Origin: Echinococcus granulosus
Lineage: Eukaryota; Platyhelminthes; Cestoda; Cyclophyllidea; Taeniidae
NCBI RefSeq assembly: GCF_000524195.1
Contig: NW_020170408.1
Coordinates: 220,584 to 284,583 of the forward strand
Direction of reading: 5' to 3'
DNA length: 64,000 bases
Positions 51,201-63,725 of this stretch are shown here, piece by piece. Made by a program: the position numbers and the translations under genes. The stretch's first letter is position 1. Every line of letters starts with the position of its first letter. The notes under the pieces were generated by a model that saw only the letters and a list, made by a program, of their open reading frames with translations, had not been told where the DNA came from and searched no databases.

Positions 51201-53389
51201 GACACCCCTCCGGGTTGATGATAACGGTGGTGATGCACCAACCCAGTTGGCATGCATGGAGGTTTTTTTTGCCTTTGTGGTACAATGAGCACGAAATCGT
51301 TCTCCTACTGACGGTTATGATTAATCCCCCCACCTTCCAGAAACAACCGGCATGAATGAATCATTCCTGCTGACCCCTGTCTCGCCTCTCCCTCTCCTTC
51401 TCCTAGAGATGCTGGTATCCCACTCACCACGATCCATTTTCACGGCCATGGTTACCGAACCGTAGTAGATGGCGTGCTCGAGTAGAACTTGATAATAGGT
51501 GTTCTAAGAGGTCAATAAGGTACTGAAATTCCTCCTTTTTAGGCTATCCACTATTTCCTGGTGAAGATGAGTTTGATCAACTGGCTTGCATGATGGAGAA
51601 GTTGGGAATGCCTCCATGGTCGATGGTAGGATCATCGCGAGTCTTTTCTCGCTACTTCTATGAGGTCAGTGGTGCGATAAAGTACTACAAACCACAGGAT
51701 AGACAGACACCGCTAAAATTCGTCCCACACTACTGCACAATTCGTCGAGTGTCGGAGGAAGTGGCTGAGCTCCAGCACAACCTCTCAAAGAAGACCCGAC
51801 GCCTTCGAAAGCCACCAGGTGCAGTGTCAGTAGAGCATGCCATTGTCAGTACCTTGTCTCACAACTCTGGCAAGTACAGTGACTACACACCAACATCGTC
51901 AGAAAAGATGGACAATACTCATGTGGTGAAGTTAATTGAGGCCTGTCTCAACTGGGTACCGGAGAAGCGGATAAATCCAGATCAGGCCAAAACTTTCTCC
52001 TGGTTCAGCTACAAACCCACCCATCATAACGAACATAGCCAATTGGCCCAACTCCCTCGATCTACCCTGTTTTCGAGCCCCTCTGCAGCCCTGAGTAAAC
52101 GCTTCAGTGATTCCAGCCAAGTGTCATTACCTGCAGAGATTATTCCACCTCATAAGGCAGCCGTATCGAATGGGGGATTGGCTACGGTGGTTCCTATTCA
52201 TGCACCTCCAGTGTCGACAATTGTTCCCCCCTCACTACATGTTAACATGGCGGCTCGAAACGTCGCCAATCCGATGCCTTTAGGGAATCCCCTCAGGGTG
52301 AAGAACTGCTTGACCTCTGTTTCAACGCCCGATTTTGAGACGTCTAAGAAGCACGGATCTTCAGCATCTATCTCCTCCGATGAGAATAAACAGGAGGAGA
52401 GGGTACTTTATCCACGAATCAATAAACTACAAAGTCCCAAATCCTTTATCTTTGAATATAACCCTGGACATGGATATAACCCGGGTAATTTGGAGAAGAA
52501 GGTCTCTGACATCTCATTGGCATCCCACGGCTCCAGCATTGACGATGTGGCGTCGCGCACGCTTGACAACCTACTGTACACTAAACGAAATGGCGTACAG
52601 ATGAATGAACGCCGTCTAGAGCCGGTGGCACGTGTACGACGGCGAAATCAAAGCATGGAACCGAAAAGGCACACTCAACCGGTTGGAAATGAGGAGGTGA
52701 TAGAAGAACAAAACATTTTACCATCACTAGGCTACACGTTTAGCAAGACAGCCACTAGAAGCTCCTCCTCGGAGGATGAATCAGAGAGCAGCGGAAGACA
52801 CAATCCCCACTCCTTCAATAAGACATCTCAATGGGACATTTCTGCCGTGGATCGACGCGCAGGGAAGGCCATCGACTTTGGTGTCCCAAGAAGAGGATCA
52901 AAAGCGGATAGACGTCCAACCTTGACAAAAACAAGATCGCTGTTAGGGCGTGAAGAGACTTTGTTACAGAATAACTCGGATGACTCGGAGATGTCATTTA
53001 CCAGGAGGCCTATTTATGACAATTTACGACAACCAAGGTGGGACAACTTGAGAGACTTATCCAAAGAGTCTAGGATGAAAATCTCACCACAACAGTCCAC
53101 ACTCCCCTCAATAAATCGTCCCTACGCGGCCAAAGATGGCGGTGTCAGGTTGGCACAAACTCACACAGATTATAGACGTCGTCGAATTGCCGGCAAATCC
53201 TCCTCCATCAATCAAATCAACGACTCACGGGATCTGGATCTCACCAATTCACACTCCAACGAGACGATGAAAGTCCCACACCTACCGACTGCTGCACGTT
53301 TAGATGACGCTGTAGATAGAGACAGCAACAATTTTATGGATTTAAACAAAATACCGTCCTCCATCATGATGATTAAACCACAGACATAG
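42207..53389 (+). CDS. Class II DYRK protein kinase (DYRK2-like) with long C-terminal tail
   Basis: Exons 42207-42359, 42871-42906, 45414-45495, 46368-46534, 49588-50092 and 51543-53389; phases agree, about 929 residues. The DYRK pre-kinase signature VPHDHIDYRYE precedes the P-loop LGKGSFGNV, catalytic Lys135 (CALKVVRR), HCDLKPEN (Asp237), DFGSSC (Asp264) and the activation-loop YPYIQSRFYRAPE. In DYRKs the second Tyr of YxY (here Tyr278) is autophosphorylated during translation; the mature enzyme phosphorylates Ser/Thr. GYPLFPGEDEFDQLACM matches DYRK2/3/4. IYYQG before the kinase matches the family's IYxxG, but the part of the DH box just upstream was not found, so one small exon is probably missing between 42907 and 45413. 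After about residue 470 follow about 460 residues rich in Ser, Arg and Asn with no recognised domain; human DYRK2 ends near the kinase domain. The start Met is uncertain. Confidence 0.88.
42871..42906 (+). CDS. Candidate 36-nt micro-exon of the DYRK gene
   Basis: Flanked by an acceptor (CACACGTTAG) and a strong donor (GTAGGT). It encodes ALSHSAADTDTN in phase 0, matching the phases on both sides. It has no conserved content, so support is from splice signals and phase only. Skipping it would also keep the frame. Confidence 0.4.
42907..45413 (+). other. DYRK intron region with CA/GT microsatellites
   Basis: 2.5 kb with CA-rich tracts at about 43268-43313 and 43583-43600 and a GT tract at about 43930-43945. 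A missing DH-box exon should lie here but was not recognised. No other gene signal. Confidence 0.5.
46535..49587 (+). other. DYRK intron, 3.05 kb
   Basis: Non-coding for the kinase. It contains the Gly-rich ORF at 46981-47163 (listed separately) and unrecognised ORFs at 47678-47938, 47935-48138 and 48825-49073 (-). The neighbouring introns 45496-46367 and 50093-51542 contain nothing recognisable. Confidence 0.5.
46981..47163 (+). CDS. Small Gly-rich ORF nested in a DYRK intron
   Basis: ATG at 46981 opens 60 codons: a Lys/Glu start, then Gly-rich sequence with GGFTGGGYTQSRLFATPV, stop TAG at 47163. A GTAAAA donor-like site lies 11 nt before the stop. The GGYTQS core recalls the Gly-rich N-terminus of replication protein A 32 kDa subunit, but no OB-fold exon was found downstream. 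It could be chance coding potential. Confidence 0.2.
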   Translation: MEKSEEKKGGEVEGVGADGEGGEGYDSLIGGFTGGGYTQSRLFATPVATATPAFPQLGKK

Positions 53390-53479
53390 AAGAACCTCCC
53401 TCTACAGCCCAACCACCCCCCGAACTGTGGTAAAACTCGTCGCTATTTTCTCATGTTTCATAATTTCTTTTTTTTTTCA

Positions 53480-53485
53480 ATTAAA
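53480..53485 (+). terminator. ATTAAA polyadenylation signal of the DYRK gene
   Basis: The common variant ATTAAA lies 91 nt past the DYRK stop, after a T-rich run and before a second T/G-rich stretch. Good position for the cleavage signal. Confidence 0.45.
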
Positions 53486-56239
53486 GTGATTTATTGTAAA
53501 ATACCACTTCGGCGTTTGGCTTCTTTCGTTTTCTTCCTCCACTCCAACTTTTCTTCGTCTCCCAAACCCTATCTCCTCCTTCCTGTTGCTAAAGCCATTA
53601 CTTCTCCTTCGTCTGATGTGCTACCCTTAAAAGCAATAAGGAAGATGGTGACCATTGTCTTGACTCAGGCCTTCTTGGAAAAAAGAAGAAGGTAAGATGC
53701 CTCGAAATCGCTGACTCCCGCCGAAGTCTTTCCTACGAGCCCTGTGTCTTGTTTTGTACACTGGTTTTTCACTAGCCCATATTTAGACCTCCAGACTTAC
53801 TCGATTCACTTTTTCACCCACCCCCACTCCCCCACTTCTCCAGCCCCTACTCTCTACTGCGCGAATTACTACTTCATTCAGTAAAAGAACGAAAAGCGAG
53901 TTCGCTTTTTTTTTGTTCTGTGTGCGTACCTATGTGTGGTTGTTTAGGCACGAAAAGTGGTATAAATTATGAGAATGTGCGAAGTAGATGTTTGATGTAA
54001 TCGCGCTATTAAATTACACGGTTAGAAAAGTATAGGCAGAACGAACTCAGAAAGCCACCTTCAAAATAGAAAAGCAAAATTGGTCCCTTGTTTGACCTTG
54101 AAAGTGGTAAAGCACCATAGTTGTGCGAATTCCAGCGGCAGTAAAAAGCACATAAACGGCTGCTTTTGTCTACTGTATAGCCAAACGCATTGGGGGAGGA
54201 TTTGACGGGGTCCGTGAGACAACAGTTAAACCTTTTTCAAAATCCCTATCTTCGATAACATAGGGGAAGATTTGCTTCAATCTTTCACAAGCGCGACACA
54301 ATACCATCTTGTACTTAAATACAAGGTCAAGGATATGCGGAATATAAACCAAACCTCAGGAATCCAAACTTGCAAAAAAATGACATTTTCATGCGTATAT
54401 AATTCAAATTGTTAAAAAATCCTAAAAGAGATTAAGGGTTAAGAGATATCACACAAGACCTTGGTGCTTCGAAAAAGGCATATGTGAAGGTGTTTTGAAG
54501 ATTCATTCAAAGAAATTTGACTATCATTCTTGAAGACCGATGAATCTTTTTGGAAGACGCAGGCGATCTTGGAAATGATAACGGGGGTACATTGCAGTTG
54601 CAAAAATGGCTGAGGTGATAATTGCATAGCTCGGAAAATATGCCGCCGATAAGAAGTACAGTATTCGAAAAATTAAGTGGTAGTAAGATCAAAGGCAGAA
54701 TTAAACTGATTAGCAGAGGAATATGCTCCTAATAATAAAGAATAATTCGCAATGTTTTTCGCGACTGTTCCACATACATGTATTCGCGAAGACGTCAGGA
54801 GGCACATTGATTGTGTCAAAATGCAAAGTGGGACCTCGATTACTTAAGCAAAAGAACGCTAATCTCATAGTTTAATGCAAATTAATCGAGGAAAAGAAGA
54901 TGGTGCATCTCCTCCTTCCCAAACGGAGCGCAATTGGCAAAGGCCACGAAAGTTAGGTGTTGCGTATTTTTTGCAGATTTATCTTAGGAAATCGAGGTAG
55001 CTAAATAGTCGCCATGTGGCAAATTAAAATCGTAATTTGGAATATGAAAGCACTTTCCCGGTCATTAAAAGCAGATAACAAATTGAAAATGACCAAAAGA
55101 ATCCCATTCTGCCAACTCTTGTACAGCGCATATTTTGCAAAGGCACGAAAAGCATATGTCAATACTACCTGTAATACAATGGTTGTTTATCCCTCGGAGT
55201 GGGTGAGGCGCCACTTTTGGAATTTCGAATTTTGTCTTCTTCTACTACCCTGGGTAGGCTGGCCTTCAATCCATGCTAGCAGCCCAAACAACTTTTTTGT
55301 GCTAATTACATATATTTTCCGCAAGAGTACTGTGTTTTCTTTCGTCTCTAGGGTAGTCTCAAGGCACTACATAACAATTATTAGGGAAGCCCGGGCGCGA
55401 CCATGTTATTCGCAATCTGGGTGTTTAAATTTACTCAAAACCTGAATCTTGTAATTCCTAGGTTAAGATTGTACTTATTTTTTCAAACTGTTTTAGAGTA
55501 TAACATGTGTAGTCTAGTGTGCATCTCGAATATTTATCTTAGAACAAATCTAACGCCTTAGCACTCTCTTGAAGAAGCTCTAAAGGCAAAATATTCGCCC
55601 AATAAATATTTATGCTTTTGACTGCAAAATAAAACAGACTTTTTAAGGCCTTTGTTTATTTTAATAAATTAACTAATCTTCATGAAGTGCTAATTGGGTC
55701 AATCAGCTGCATCTGCTTAACCGCGTGTTGTGATTTATGAGAAGGCGAGCGTCGCCGTCACGTCATGGGTAAATGATTAACTACAATTTAAGGTTAAAAA
55801 AGCGTGTCCATGCTTAAATCCATTTCTAACGGTACCTTGACCTGCCTACTTCTTTGTTGTAAGGCGTCTGAACTTTCTGAGCCATTTGAGTTAATTTGTT
55901 TTCATTTAATTAAATGGGCAGTTTTAACTGCCACAGCTTGTGTTTGTGGCTGTCCTACATTTGCTTTTAAAAATTTTCTAACTATAATAACTTTTTGAGA
56001 TATTTTAACGTTTTGTTTACTTTTGACTATATTATGTATTTTTTAAGTACTTGGCTTGTTTATAGACTTTTTTCGATTTAGCACTTTTTTCTTGGTTAGG
56101 CTTTAACGACACAAACACCTAAAATTGTTAGAACTTTGCTTTAATATTGTTGTTTTCTCCCTGTGTTATTATGGAAAGTTGGGAAAATTGGTATAGTCCT
56201 ATAAGCAATATTTGCTGGGAAATCGTATATTTTTTTTAG
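53486..56239. other. Intergenic / 5' region between DYRK and the M6-like gene
   Basis: 2.7 kb. It should hold the promoter and first exon(s) of the M6-like gene, but no exon ending in the required phase could be singled out. A 143-codon ORF with an ATG at 55014 is unrecognised. The rest is AT-rich with no repeats or RNA genes seen. Confidence 0.45.
55014..55445 (+). CDS. Hypothetical ORF of 143 codons
   Basis: Opens with ATG (GCCATGTGG context) and ends TGA. It is basic at the start, with a Leu/Trp-rich hydrophobic middle and many Arg/Lys near the end. No motif recognised. Length is above chance expectation for local AT-rich sequence but not decisive; it lies where the M6 5' exon would be sought, yet shows no M6 features. 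Confidence 0.2.
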   Translation: MWQIKIVIWNMKALSRSLKADNKLKMTKRIPFCQLLYSAYFAKARKAYVNTTCNTMVVYPSEWVRRHFWNFEFCLLLLPWVGWPSIHASSPNNFFVLITYIFRKSTVFSFVSRVVSRHYITIIREARARPCYSQSGCLNLLKT

Positions 56240-59200
56240 ACAAACATGATGATTGTTTGGGAAAAATTCCTTTCATCGCGGTTGTTGCATTCATTTTTGT
56301 GCTTGTTGGCGCTTTAGTCGCTGGTGGTACGCTTTATAAGGCATTTCTTGAAACAGAGGATATTTTCGCGACAAACTTCGTCTCAATTCCATGGTTAGTA
56401 GCACATTTTTTTGCAATATTCTTTTTTTACTAGGTTTACAGGTTGTTTACACTCTGGATTTTATTTAGAACTGTAAAAATTGCAAAATCATATATGAATT
56501 TTACTTTTGTTATTTTTATATTAAGGTTAATGAATATTTTTTAGCAACGCTGCTTTTGTGACCGCCATTTAAAAAGCACAAGGGCTGCTTTTTAAAGCCT
56601 GTCCTTTAAATGTTTAAGCTGTATGTTAAGCATTGCACTTGCAAATCATTAATATGGTAAAATTTGGCCCTTTTTAATAACTAATATTTCTTGAACACCC
56701 TTTGAGCTAGATGAATAACACCAAAATGTGTCCTGCCAAGCCTTTGCAATGGGTAAACAGAAAGAGTAGAAGAAGAAATTCGTTCCTTCACAAAGTGGAG
56801 ACAAGCATTTGTGTCCGAGGTAAAAAAACACAAATAGGGTGGTAGAAAAAAGCAGAGCCGCCCCTAAAGCAGTCACTTGCTGCGATAAAAACATGCCTAA
56901 TTGCCTCTTGTTTTCTGGACAAACTTATGCGGTATAAAGTAGAATAGATAGATGGTTGGATGACATTGGTTGTTGGCTTGGTAGTGAAATGTCATTTTCG
57001 TGCTTTTAGGATGTGGTATCTACAAGTAGCCGAGTTATTGGTATGTGCTGTGGTGGTCTACTTTGCCATTATGATGCTCTCCTTTGCCATCGTGGTGAGC
57101 AAACGAACTCGTGGAAGGCATCACCGAGTTCTTGAAGAGGGCTGTGTTATGGGTGGACGCAAAACTGCAGCATTCGTAAGTCCACCTGTCTGCCTATTAG
57201 CAACCCATCGATAGGGGAACCAGTCCTATGGAAATTTTAATCACTTTTTAGGACAGTTGAGGAGGTACTACTCACATGATTTCAGCGTAGGGGGGTGACC
57301 TCCTTGCCTTTAAATATGCGCGAGCATTCCACATAGCCTCCTCCTCCTACCAACGCAACAAATGGCCAATAAAACTCGGCAGGCATGATTCGAAGTTATC
57401 TCCTGCCTCACGAATGGCGTTGTAGGGGAGGCTGCTTGCACAGCCTGTGGAACCTTTTAGAGGTGGTGTGATGACAGATCAATTTCTGACGAAAAGTCTA
57501 GCAAATCGATCTCTGAGAATGAATTACTCTGTGGTGACGATGCATCACGTTGAGACATATTCGTTCTTTCTATCTTTCTCTCTTCTCTTTTACAAAGGCA
57601 AAAGCTTGTCCGATTAACCAAATAGATGCGCGTCCAATAGGTATCACCATGTAATTGGATGAAATTATCTGCACCATTTCTGCGTCCTCTTCCTACTTCT
57701 TCTCCAATCCGAGACTAGACTCCATGCATTTGCATGAACTTTTTCGGCTACAACATATAATTCAAAGAGGCAGCTGTGAAATCCCAAATAATGGGTTACC
57801 AAGGTAGCGACATTACTAGCCCCTAATGCCCATTAATTTTGGTACTCCTCCTAAAAATAGACCATAATCAGTTGCCACTTTTATGGCTCTTTAATTTTGG
57901 ACTGCCGCAGTGCTAAGGGCTTTAGCTTTTTGCAGGTAAGGACGGTTTTATTTAGGCCCTGACAAAAAGGCCTTCAAAAACCACCCGCTGGAGAGACCTA
58001 CCGATTGGCCGGTGGCCCGCTGTGACAAATGCGATTGGCTGCTGCAATATTTCCCACATGGGCACTCTTTGTAATGGAGGTAATCATTGCAGCCCCCGAA
58101 TTGGTAAAATGGTAGCTAAAGTAGATAAAACTAAAACTTCGGACGCGTGAATGTAAAGCGACTCCTTTGTTTGTCTAAACTGAAAGTCATCTTGTCAACA
58201 AGTGGGTGGTGAGTTGACCTGAAAGTTTACGAAGGTGGAAAAAAATTTGCCGAACATAGGGGCTTTTTCATTTGTTTTCCGAAAAATTTATAAGCATGAT
58301 AACAAGTTTTTTGTTTATTTACCGCCATGTCAAATTTTTAAGCAGATATGGATGTGTTTAGGTCTCTGAAGCGACGCTCGCAGCAATGGCGGTGGTGATG
58401 GCAGCAAACGTCACAATAATTGTTTAAGTGTAGCTAATTGGGCCGGAGGTATAAAATTTAATAAGTTGTGGCCTTAAAAAGATATTTTTTGGTCCCTGTA
58501 TTTGCTTAATTTTTGATTAAAGGAAGAAATCCGTCTGCTGAAGCAGTCTAGACACACTTGCTTACGACGAAAGACCGCACAGCGCCCCCACGTCGCCCCG
58601 AATTCGTACTAAGATGTAGAAGTATAGGCTAGCACATACTACTTGCAAGTGCTCGGGTATTTTGACGCACAGCTGAGCAAGAAAGTTGTCAAACTGTTGC
58701 GTTTCTTTGCCACTTGATAACAACTTCAAATGACAGCTTTCTATTCTCTTTCCTCTTTTTCTCTCCTATGTCCAGTTTGGACTGGAAATGTTTAATCTCC
58801 AACCAAATCTCTTTCAAGAGTTGCTTCTCTTTTTCATCCGGTAGACCACTTCCCGTAAACAGCAACTTCTCGGCTTTCCATTTGTCAAATCTTGCCTACA
58901 TGAAACAGCATCTCCAAAGCCTTTCTTTCCCGGGAATGAGAAATAATGTCATAGTTAGATAGTTTGACAGCTAGTTAGCTGGGGTAAACAGTTGGTCGGA
59001 ACAAGGACACCGCCAGAAACTTTCTAATCACTCTTTAACTCTTTTAGGCAAAAGCCCAATCCTTTATTTTTGCAATGCAAATCTTGCTTATTTTCCTTAT
59101 TCTGCCTAGAAATTACTGCACTCAATCACTTTTACTATTCTGACTTCTGTTAATGATGGTCTCAGTTTTTATGGGAAGAAAATGAAATATCAGCAATTAG

Positions 59201-62200
59201 GAAGTCACTCATTCACTTTGCCACTAGCATATGGGTTTCATTAGCAGCCTTTAAATTGTACCCAATTCCGACCTTCTGATTGGCTGCGTAGGTTGACTGT
59301 ACTCGTGGTGAGGAGGAGTTTACCTCAATCTGATTGGCGCAGACTAGCCAGCATTCCATTTGGGTTCAACCAGCTTTCGAGGCGAATTACCCTTGCAAAG
59401 TCTCCATTAGAATGGGCAAATCTCCAACTTTCTATCGTGGGTTGTACTCACTGGCACTCTCAACTGGTGGCGATGGCTCTAGTAGCAGGGCTGCTTTTTA
59501 ATTCTGATTGGCTCACGAAATAGCCAATAGCTGGCCGAGTATAATACTAAATGAATTTTTTCTTAAATATATTTTAAATAATTTTTATTTTAAAGAAATT
59601 TACTCACTGGCCATTAAATTAGCGATGCATTTTTTGCCATCATTCTAGACGCATTAGATATGTGTCAGTAGCTTTTGAGACCAATCGGGTAACTTGGTAG
59701 TGTTTTTGTTAATTTATTATTTACTGGAAAGCTAACAACGCTAGTTTATTTCAATGGCCAGTTTTTTATGCGGTATTCTGCTTCTTATGACCATCAGGCA
59801 CAGTTTTCGGTGGCAATCGGGGTACCTTTGTGCATACTTTTAAGGGGAACTTATTAGCTTCCCGCGTTTGGCAAGTTAATGAGTCGATTAATAGGATACA
59901 AAATCAGAAAAAATGAGTTTTTAGTTTGCCCTAGGTGAAGGGCAATTAGAAGCAGTCAGAGTGATATCGATGCCAGAATTCGAAACTCTAGAGTGGGATA
60001 CTTTAAGCAAAAGATCACGAATCCTTAGCAGTGATTTTGAAGCTCTCTTCAGCGCCAATTTATGAGTCCTCTAGTTTACACTTTGAGGTTTTTTAAATTG
60101 TACTAAAACGGCGCTTAAAGTCTTACTTGTGGGTTAAAATCGTTGCCTGCGGGGAAGAGGTCGTCTAAGTAATGTGCCAGCGGAAGGTGGAAAGTGCAGC
60201 GTAAAGGAGGGTAAAAAGTTTGACAATTAAGTTAATAGTCTTATTCAAACTGCCTCAACTTTTTCCTTTAAACCTTGCCTATGTTGCTCTTCTTGGTTAC
60301 TCTTCCTAGACTGGCCAGAAAGCTTCATAACTTATGAACCAACCCAGTTAGGCTGGAGTTTTCTCGGCATTTTTGATTGAAATATTTTGCTTTGGATCCC
60401 TTTCACCATGCGCCATTTACTGAGGTCGGTAACAACACAAACATCAATTTCTCCATCACTTTGTTTACTTCCTTCCTATCCTACTTTGAAAATTTATGAC
60501 GCCCGTGCTTTGACTTTGATAATGCCTCTACCAGTGTGACCTTTTTGCCACACTCTTGACAAGGTGATTCAAGCACCTAGACTTGAAAATGGCCGCAGTT
60601 TTTGTATTCTAGTCGTTGTAAAAGAGGAGCTGTCTAGTCAAAAATATCGTGCCTCTAATAGGAGTTGTGTCTACTCAAGTCTCTGCTAGTAGTATAAGGC
60701 GACTGAATAAGTTTGTATCGTAAGGGGGAAAATTGATAAAGATGTAAACCATTTGCTCCATTGATCACTTGGGACGTAGCTGAAGGGAGGTTTGGATACC
60801 TTTCGAAAGGTGGTCTCTGCTACGGCACTTTTTCTCAACTTGATGAGAGGTATCGGCGGCCTTGGAAACGCGGCGAACTTTCTTCTTGAAGCTGACAAGC
60901 TCGAATCCTGTACGTGCCGCGGCATTAATCCTCGGTGGTGATTTTAACTAAATAATCACGTAAGTTCCCCGTGGCAGCAGTTGTTGCCGTCTTCTGTCTT
61001 CAATGCCTGCTGGACTGAAACCATCGCGTTGATGTAGTGTGAAGGCTAAATGGCAGATATTCTCAAAAGGACGAAGTTTTTCTTTGTATGTTCATTCATA
61101 AGTGAGTCATGCGGCTTGAAAGTAGCCGTGTCGGTGTTGAGGGTGCGTGATACTCCCCAGGCATCGCCTAAGTAGCAGACTGGGCATCAATAAATCATCT
61201 ACCAGCAACAATGAACCGCAACCCCTGGCCATGACAGGGTTTGTGTAGTGATTAACACTAGCGTCTAAACGTTTGTTGCCTACTGGGCGAGTGTAGTGAT
61301 CAGAAGAACCTCCTTTGATAGTCACTTTTTAGCAATATGTCTGAACTAATCAGAAACGCCGAGCAGCTCTTAAGATTCCTCGCCACTTTCTCCGTCTCCA
61401 CACAATAACACACACACACACAGAGAGAGAGAGAGAGCGAGACACATTAGAAGTCCTTGGACAACTGGGTTACCTACAGAGCTCATCAACGCCCACGCTG
61501 GTGATAATGCTACTTCCCAAGGGTTAAAAGGAAAAGTCCTGTCATCGGTAACATAAATAGGAGTTGCAGAACATTAGCAGCTAGGCTAAAACTTCACTGC
61601 GATGTAAACGAGGCTGCTACTTTGTCCTCTAAAAAAAACAATTGGCTTTATTGTTGTCAAATGCTTTCTGATAATGCAAATAGGTGCTGCCAGGGCAAAT
61701 GTGTTTACATGCGGAAGGGTTGTATCGCGCTATTCACGACCTCGTAGGGGCAACAAATTCAGTCAACGCACTGTATTCTTTGGACAAGGAAAGCTGTTTA
61801 TAGGGGCATTATTGTTTTCCTGACTTCTATTTCCATTCTTTTAAAGCATTTTCTTCCCGGAATAATGAGAGATTTAATGCCTGAGTGATTGAGCTCTTCA
61901 TTTAAAACTGACCAATCAGAGCATGGCTAATTGTTGATCAATTATATTTCAAGCCATATAAAGTCATCAGTCAGTAAACATCATTTATCCATTTTATCAC
62001 ATTTATTGCTTATGTGCCATTTTTTTACTGAATGCCAATATCAAAGTCAAAGTGGCCTTCTTGCACAAAAATTTTGTCATCCGCAATTTAGTCAACGCAG
62101 ACCCTGTACTTGCATATTTCACAAGGAAAACTCCTTGAATTCTTATTAGTTATTTTCTACCTTTTTTCAATCTTGTGGAGCATTTTTGTTAAAAAAGAGG

Positions 62201-63725
62201 AATATTTATCGTTTAAAATGCTAATAATGCCCCATGTAGAAGTACAATGGCAAAATTTCCTAACCAATTAGATTTCAGGTCGTAATAAATCCACCAATCA
62301 GAGAATCGCACACATCTGTGTGGTCTCCGACACTGTGCGTTGTTTTTATAAAAGAAATCATTTTAAAAATCGTTTTCAGGCAAGAATTAAAACTTGAGTG
62401 TCACTGTGAAAGTCGGTGTTACTCATGCTTCCTCCAGTAACGTTCAGGATCTAAAGAAGCGGTAGTAAAAGAGTTCCCACTACAAAGTCGGAATTTCAAA
62501 GTGAAATGTCTTTTTCTCTCGTACATTCCATGACGTCAAAAAATTGGCCATAATTAAAAAAAAAGCAGGGACTAAATTTTTTGCAATACAAGCTACTCAA
62601 AAGTAACTGCTTTAGCCAATCATCAACTTTAATTTCTTTGCTAATTTTTGTCAAATAAAGAAAAGAGGTTTTTTTCTAAATAATTTCAAGGCAGTTGCTT
62701 TAAAACACGTCGATCACAAATAAATTTCGTTTTGCCTCGGGTCTTATCAAAAATCTTTGTAAGCCTTGCTGAATGGAAGGATAATTCACTATTAACGGTT
62801 TGTTGTACCGTGCATGGCCTCCCAAACGGCGGGAGCGGGAGGTTTGGAAGGCGTAGGCCGCAGGCACAAATCATGGAGTGTCTAAAAGACTGAAATTTTC
62901 GAGAACTTTTCCGTTTGCATGCAATTCTGTCTATGACCTCTCTTTTCTGTGAGTGTAAGGTTTCAAGGTCAACGGATGGCATTCGAACACTCCTGTCAAA
63001 AATGGGTCAAAACTTCATGCAGTTTAGCGTGGGATTTAGCACTGTGGAGTTAAGCTGCTGCTTGAGAGACGGAGAAGGGGAAACTTTTTCCTTATTCACC
63101 GTGAATGGCGAAGTGTATGTGCTCGGGAACAAGTATCCTTCTTCGGTGACAGGTGTGCCTAATAGGGGAGCAAAATCCCAGCTATTAAGCAATTGACAAG
63201 TCGTCTACTCTAGGTTTGATGAGTCTGTATTGAATATGTGTTAATGGTACACAGTTACCCAACTTCTTCCCTCCAGTTCAAAGAAACCTCTTGTCACTTA
63301 CCACGGCTTTCGCATTCTTCTTTAATGGATGCAGTTCCTGTGGACAACCTTCCTCATCCTCTTCTTTTGGCTGTTGCTCTCTCTCCTTCTGGCGGTGCCT
63401 AATGTGGCCTGGTGCATGATTGCCAGTGTGTGTGAACACGAGTTGGCAGGAGTCTACACCGGTCCCGGTGTTCGGAGGCCCGGCTTCCATCAGAGCAACA
63501 TTCCGCTGCGACCCTTTTGGGAGGAACCTGGCTATCGACCCCCTGAACGTCCACGCTATGATCCAGCCTATGGGAGGCAAAGTCTACCCGTACCTCCACC
63601 TGCTGGATTATCTTTTGGTGGTGGAGTTCCACCGGTACTGGCCAAAGCAAATGAATCCCTCGTGGCGCAGTTTGGCATTGGACGAAGCGAACCCTTCTAC
63701 TATGTCTTCAATCTTACCTCCTATG
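56240..63725 (+). CDS. M6 / proteolipid-protein family tetraspan membrane protein, partial
   Basis: Exons 56240-56393, 57010-57175 and 63335-63725 join in phase; the gene needs a 5' exon upstream and continues past the right edge (donor GTAGGT at 63726). The first exon gives DDCLGKIPF then a membrane helix (TM1), like the family's CLxxIPYxSLIATxL. The second gives TM2 (LLVCAVVVYFAIMMLSF) and a basic loop with GGRKTAAF, like the ...GRxSCxxF loop of Drosophila M6. The third gives TM3 (LILFFWLLLSLLLAVPNVAW), CEHELAG and a Pro/Arg-rich extracellular segment ending in FNLTSYG, the family's NLTxxG site before TM4. M6/PLP proteins sit in neuronal and other plasma membranes and shape filopodia or septate contacts. 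The Pro-rich insert of about 60 residues is longer than usual. Confidence 0.72.
57176..63334 (+). other. M6 intron of 6.2 kb
   Basis: Lies between the TM2-loop exon and the TM3 exon. It holds a cluster of CTGATTGG / CCAATCAG octamers (59276, 59329, 59504, 61912, 62294) and a CA/GA microsatellite (61399-61438). ORFs such as 59293-59523 (which spans two of the octamers), 61931-62149 and 62915-63196 are unrecognised. Confidence 0.5.
61399..61438. repeat. Compound (CA)n(GA)n microsatellite
   Basis: An interrupted CA run passes directly into a GA run of about 8 units. Simple-sequence repeat inside the M6 intron. Confidence 0.85.

Noticed and set aside
59293..59523. Plus-strand ORF of 76 codons
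   Set aside because: It spans repeated CTGATTGG words; codon content gives no known motif, and it lies inside the M6 intron without splice support.
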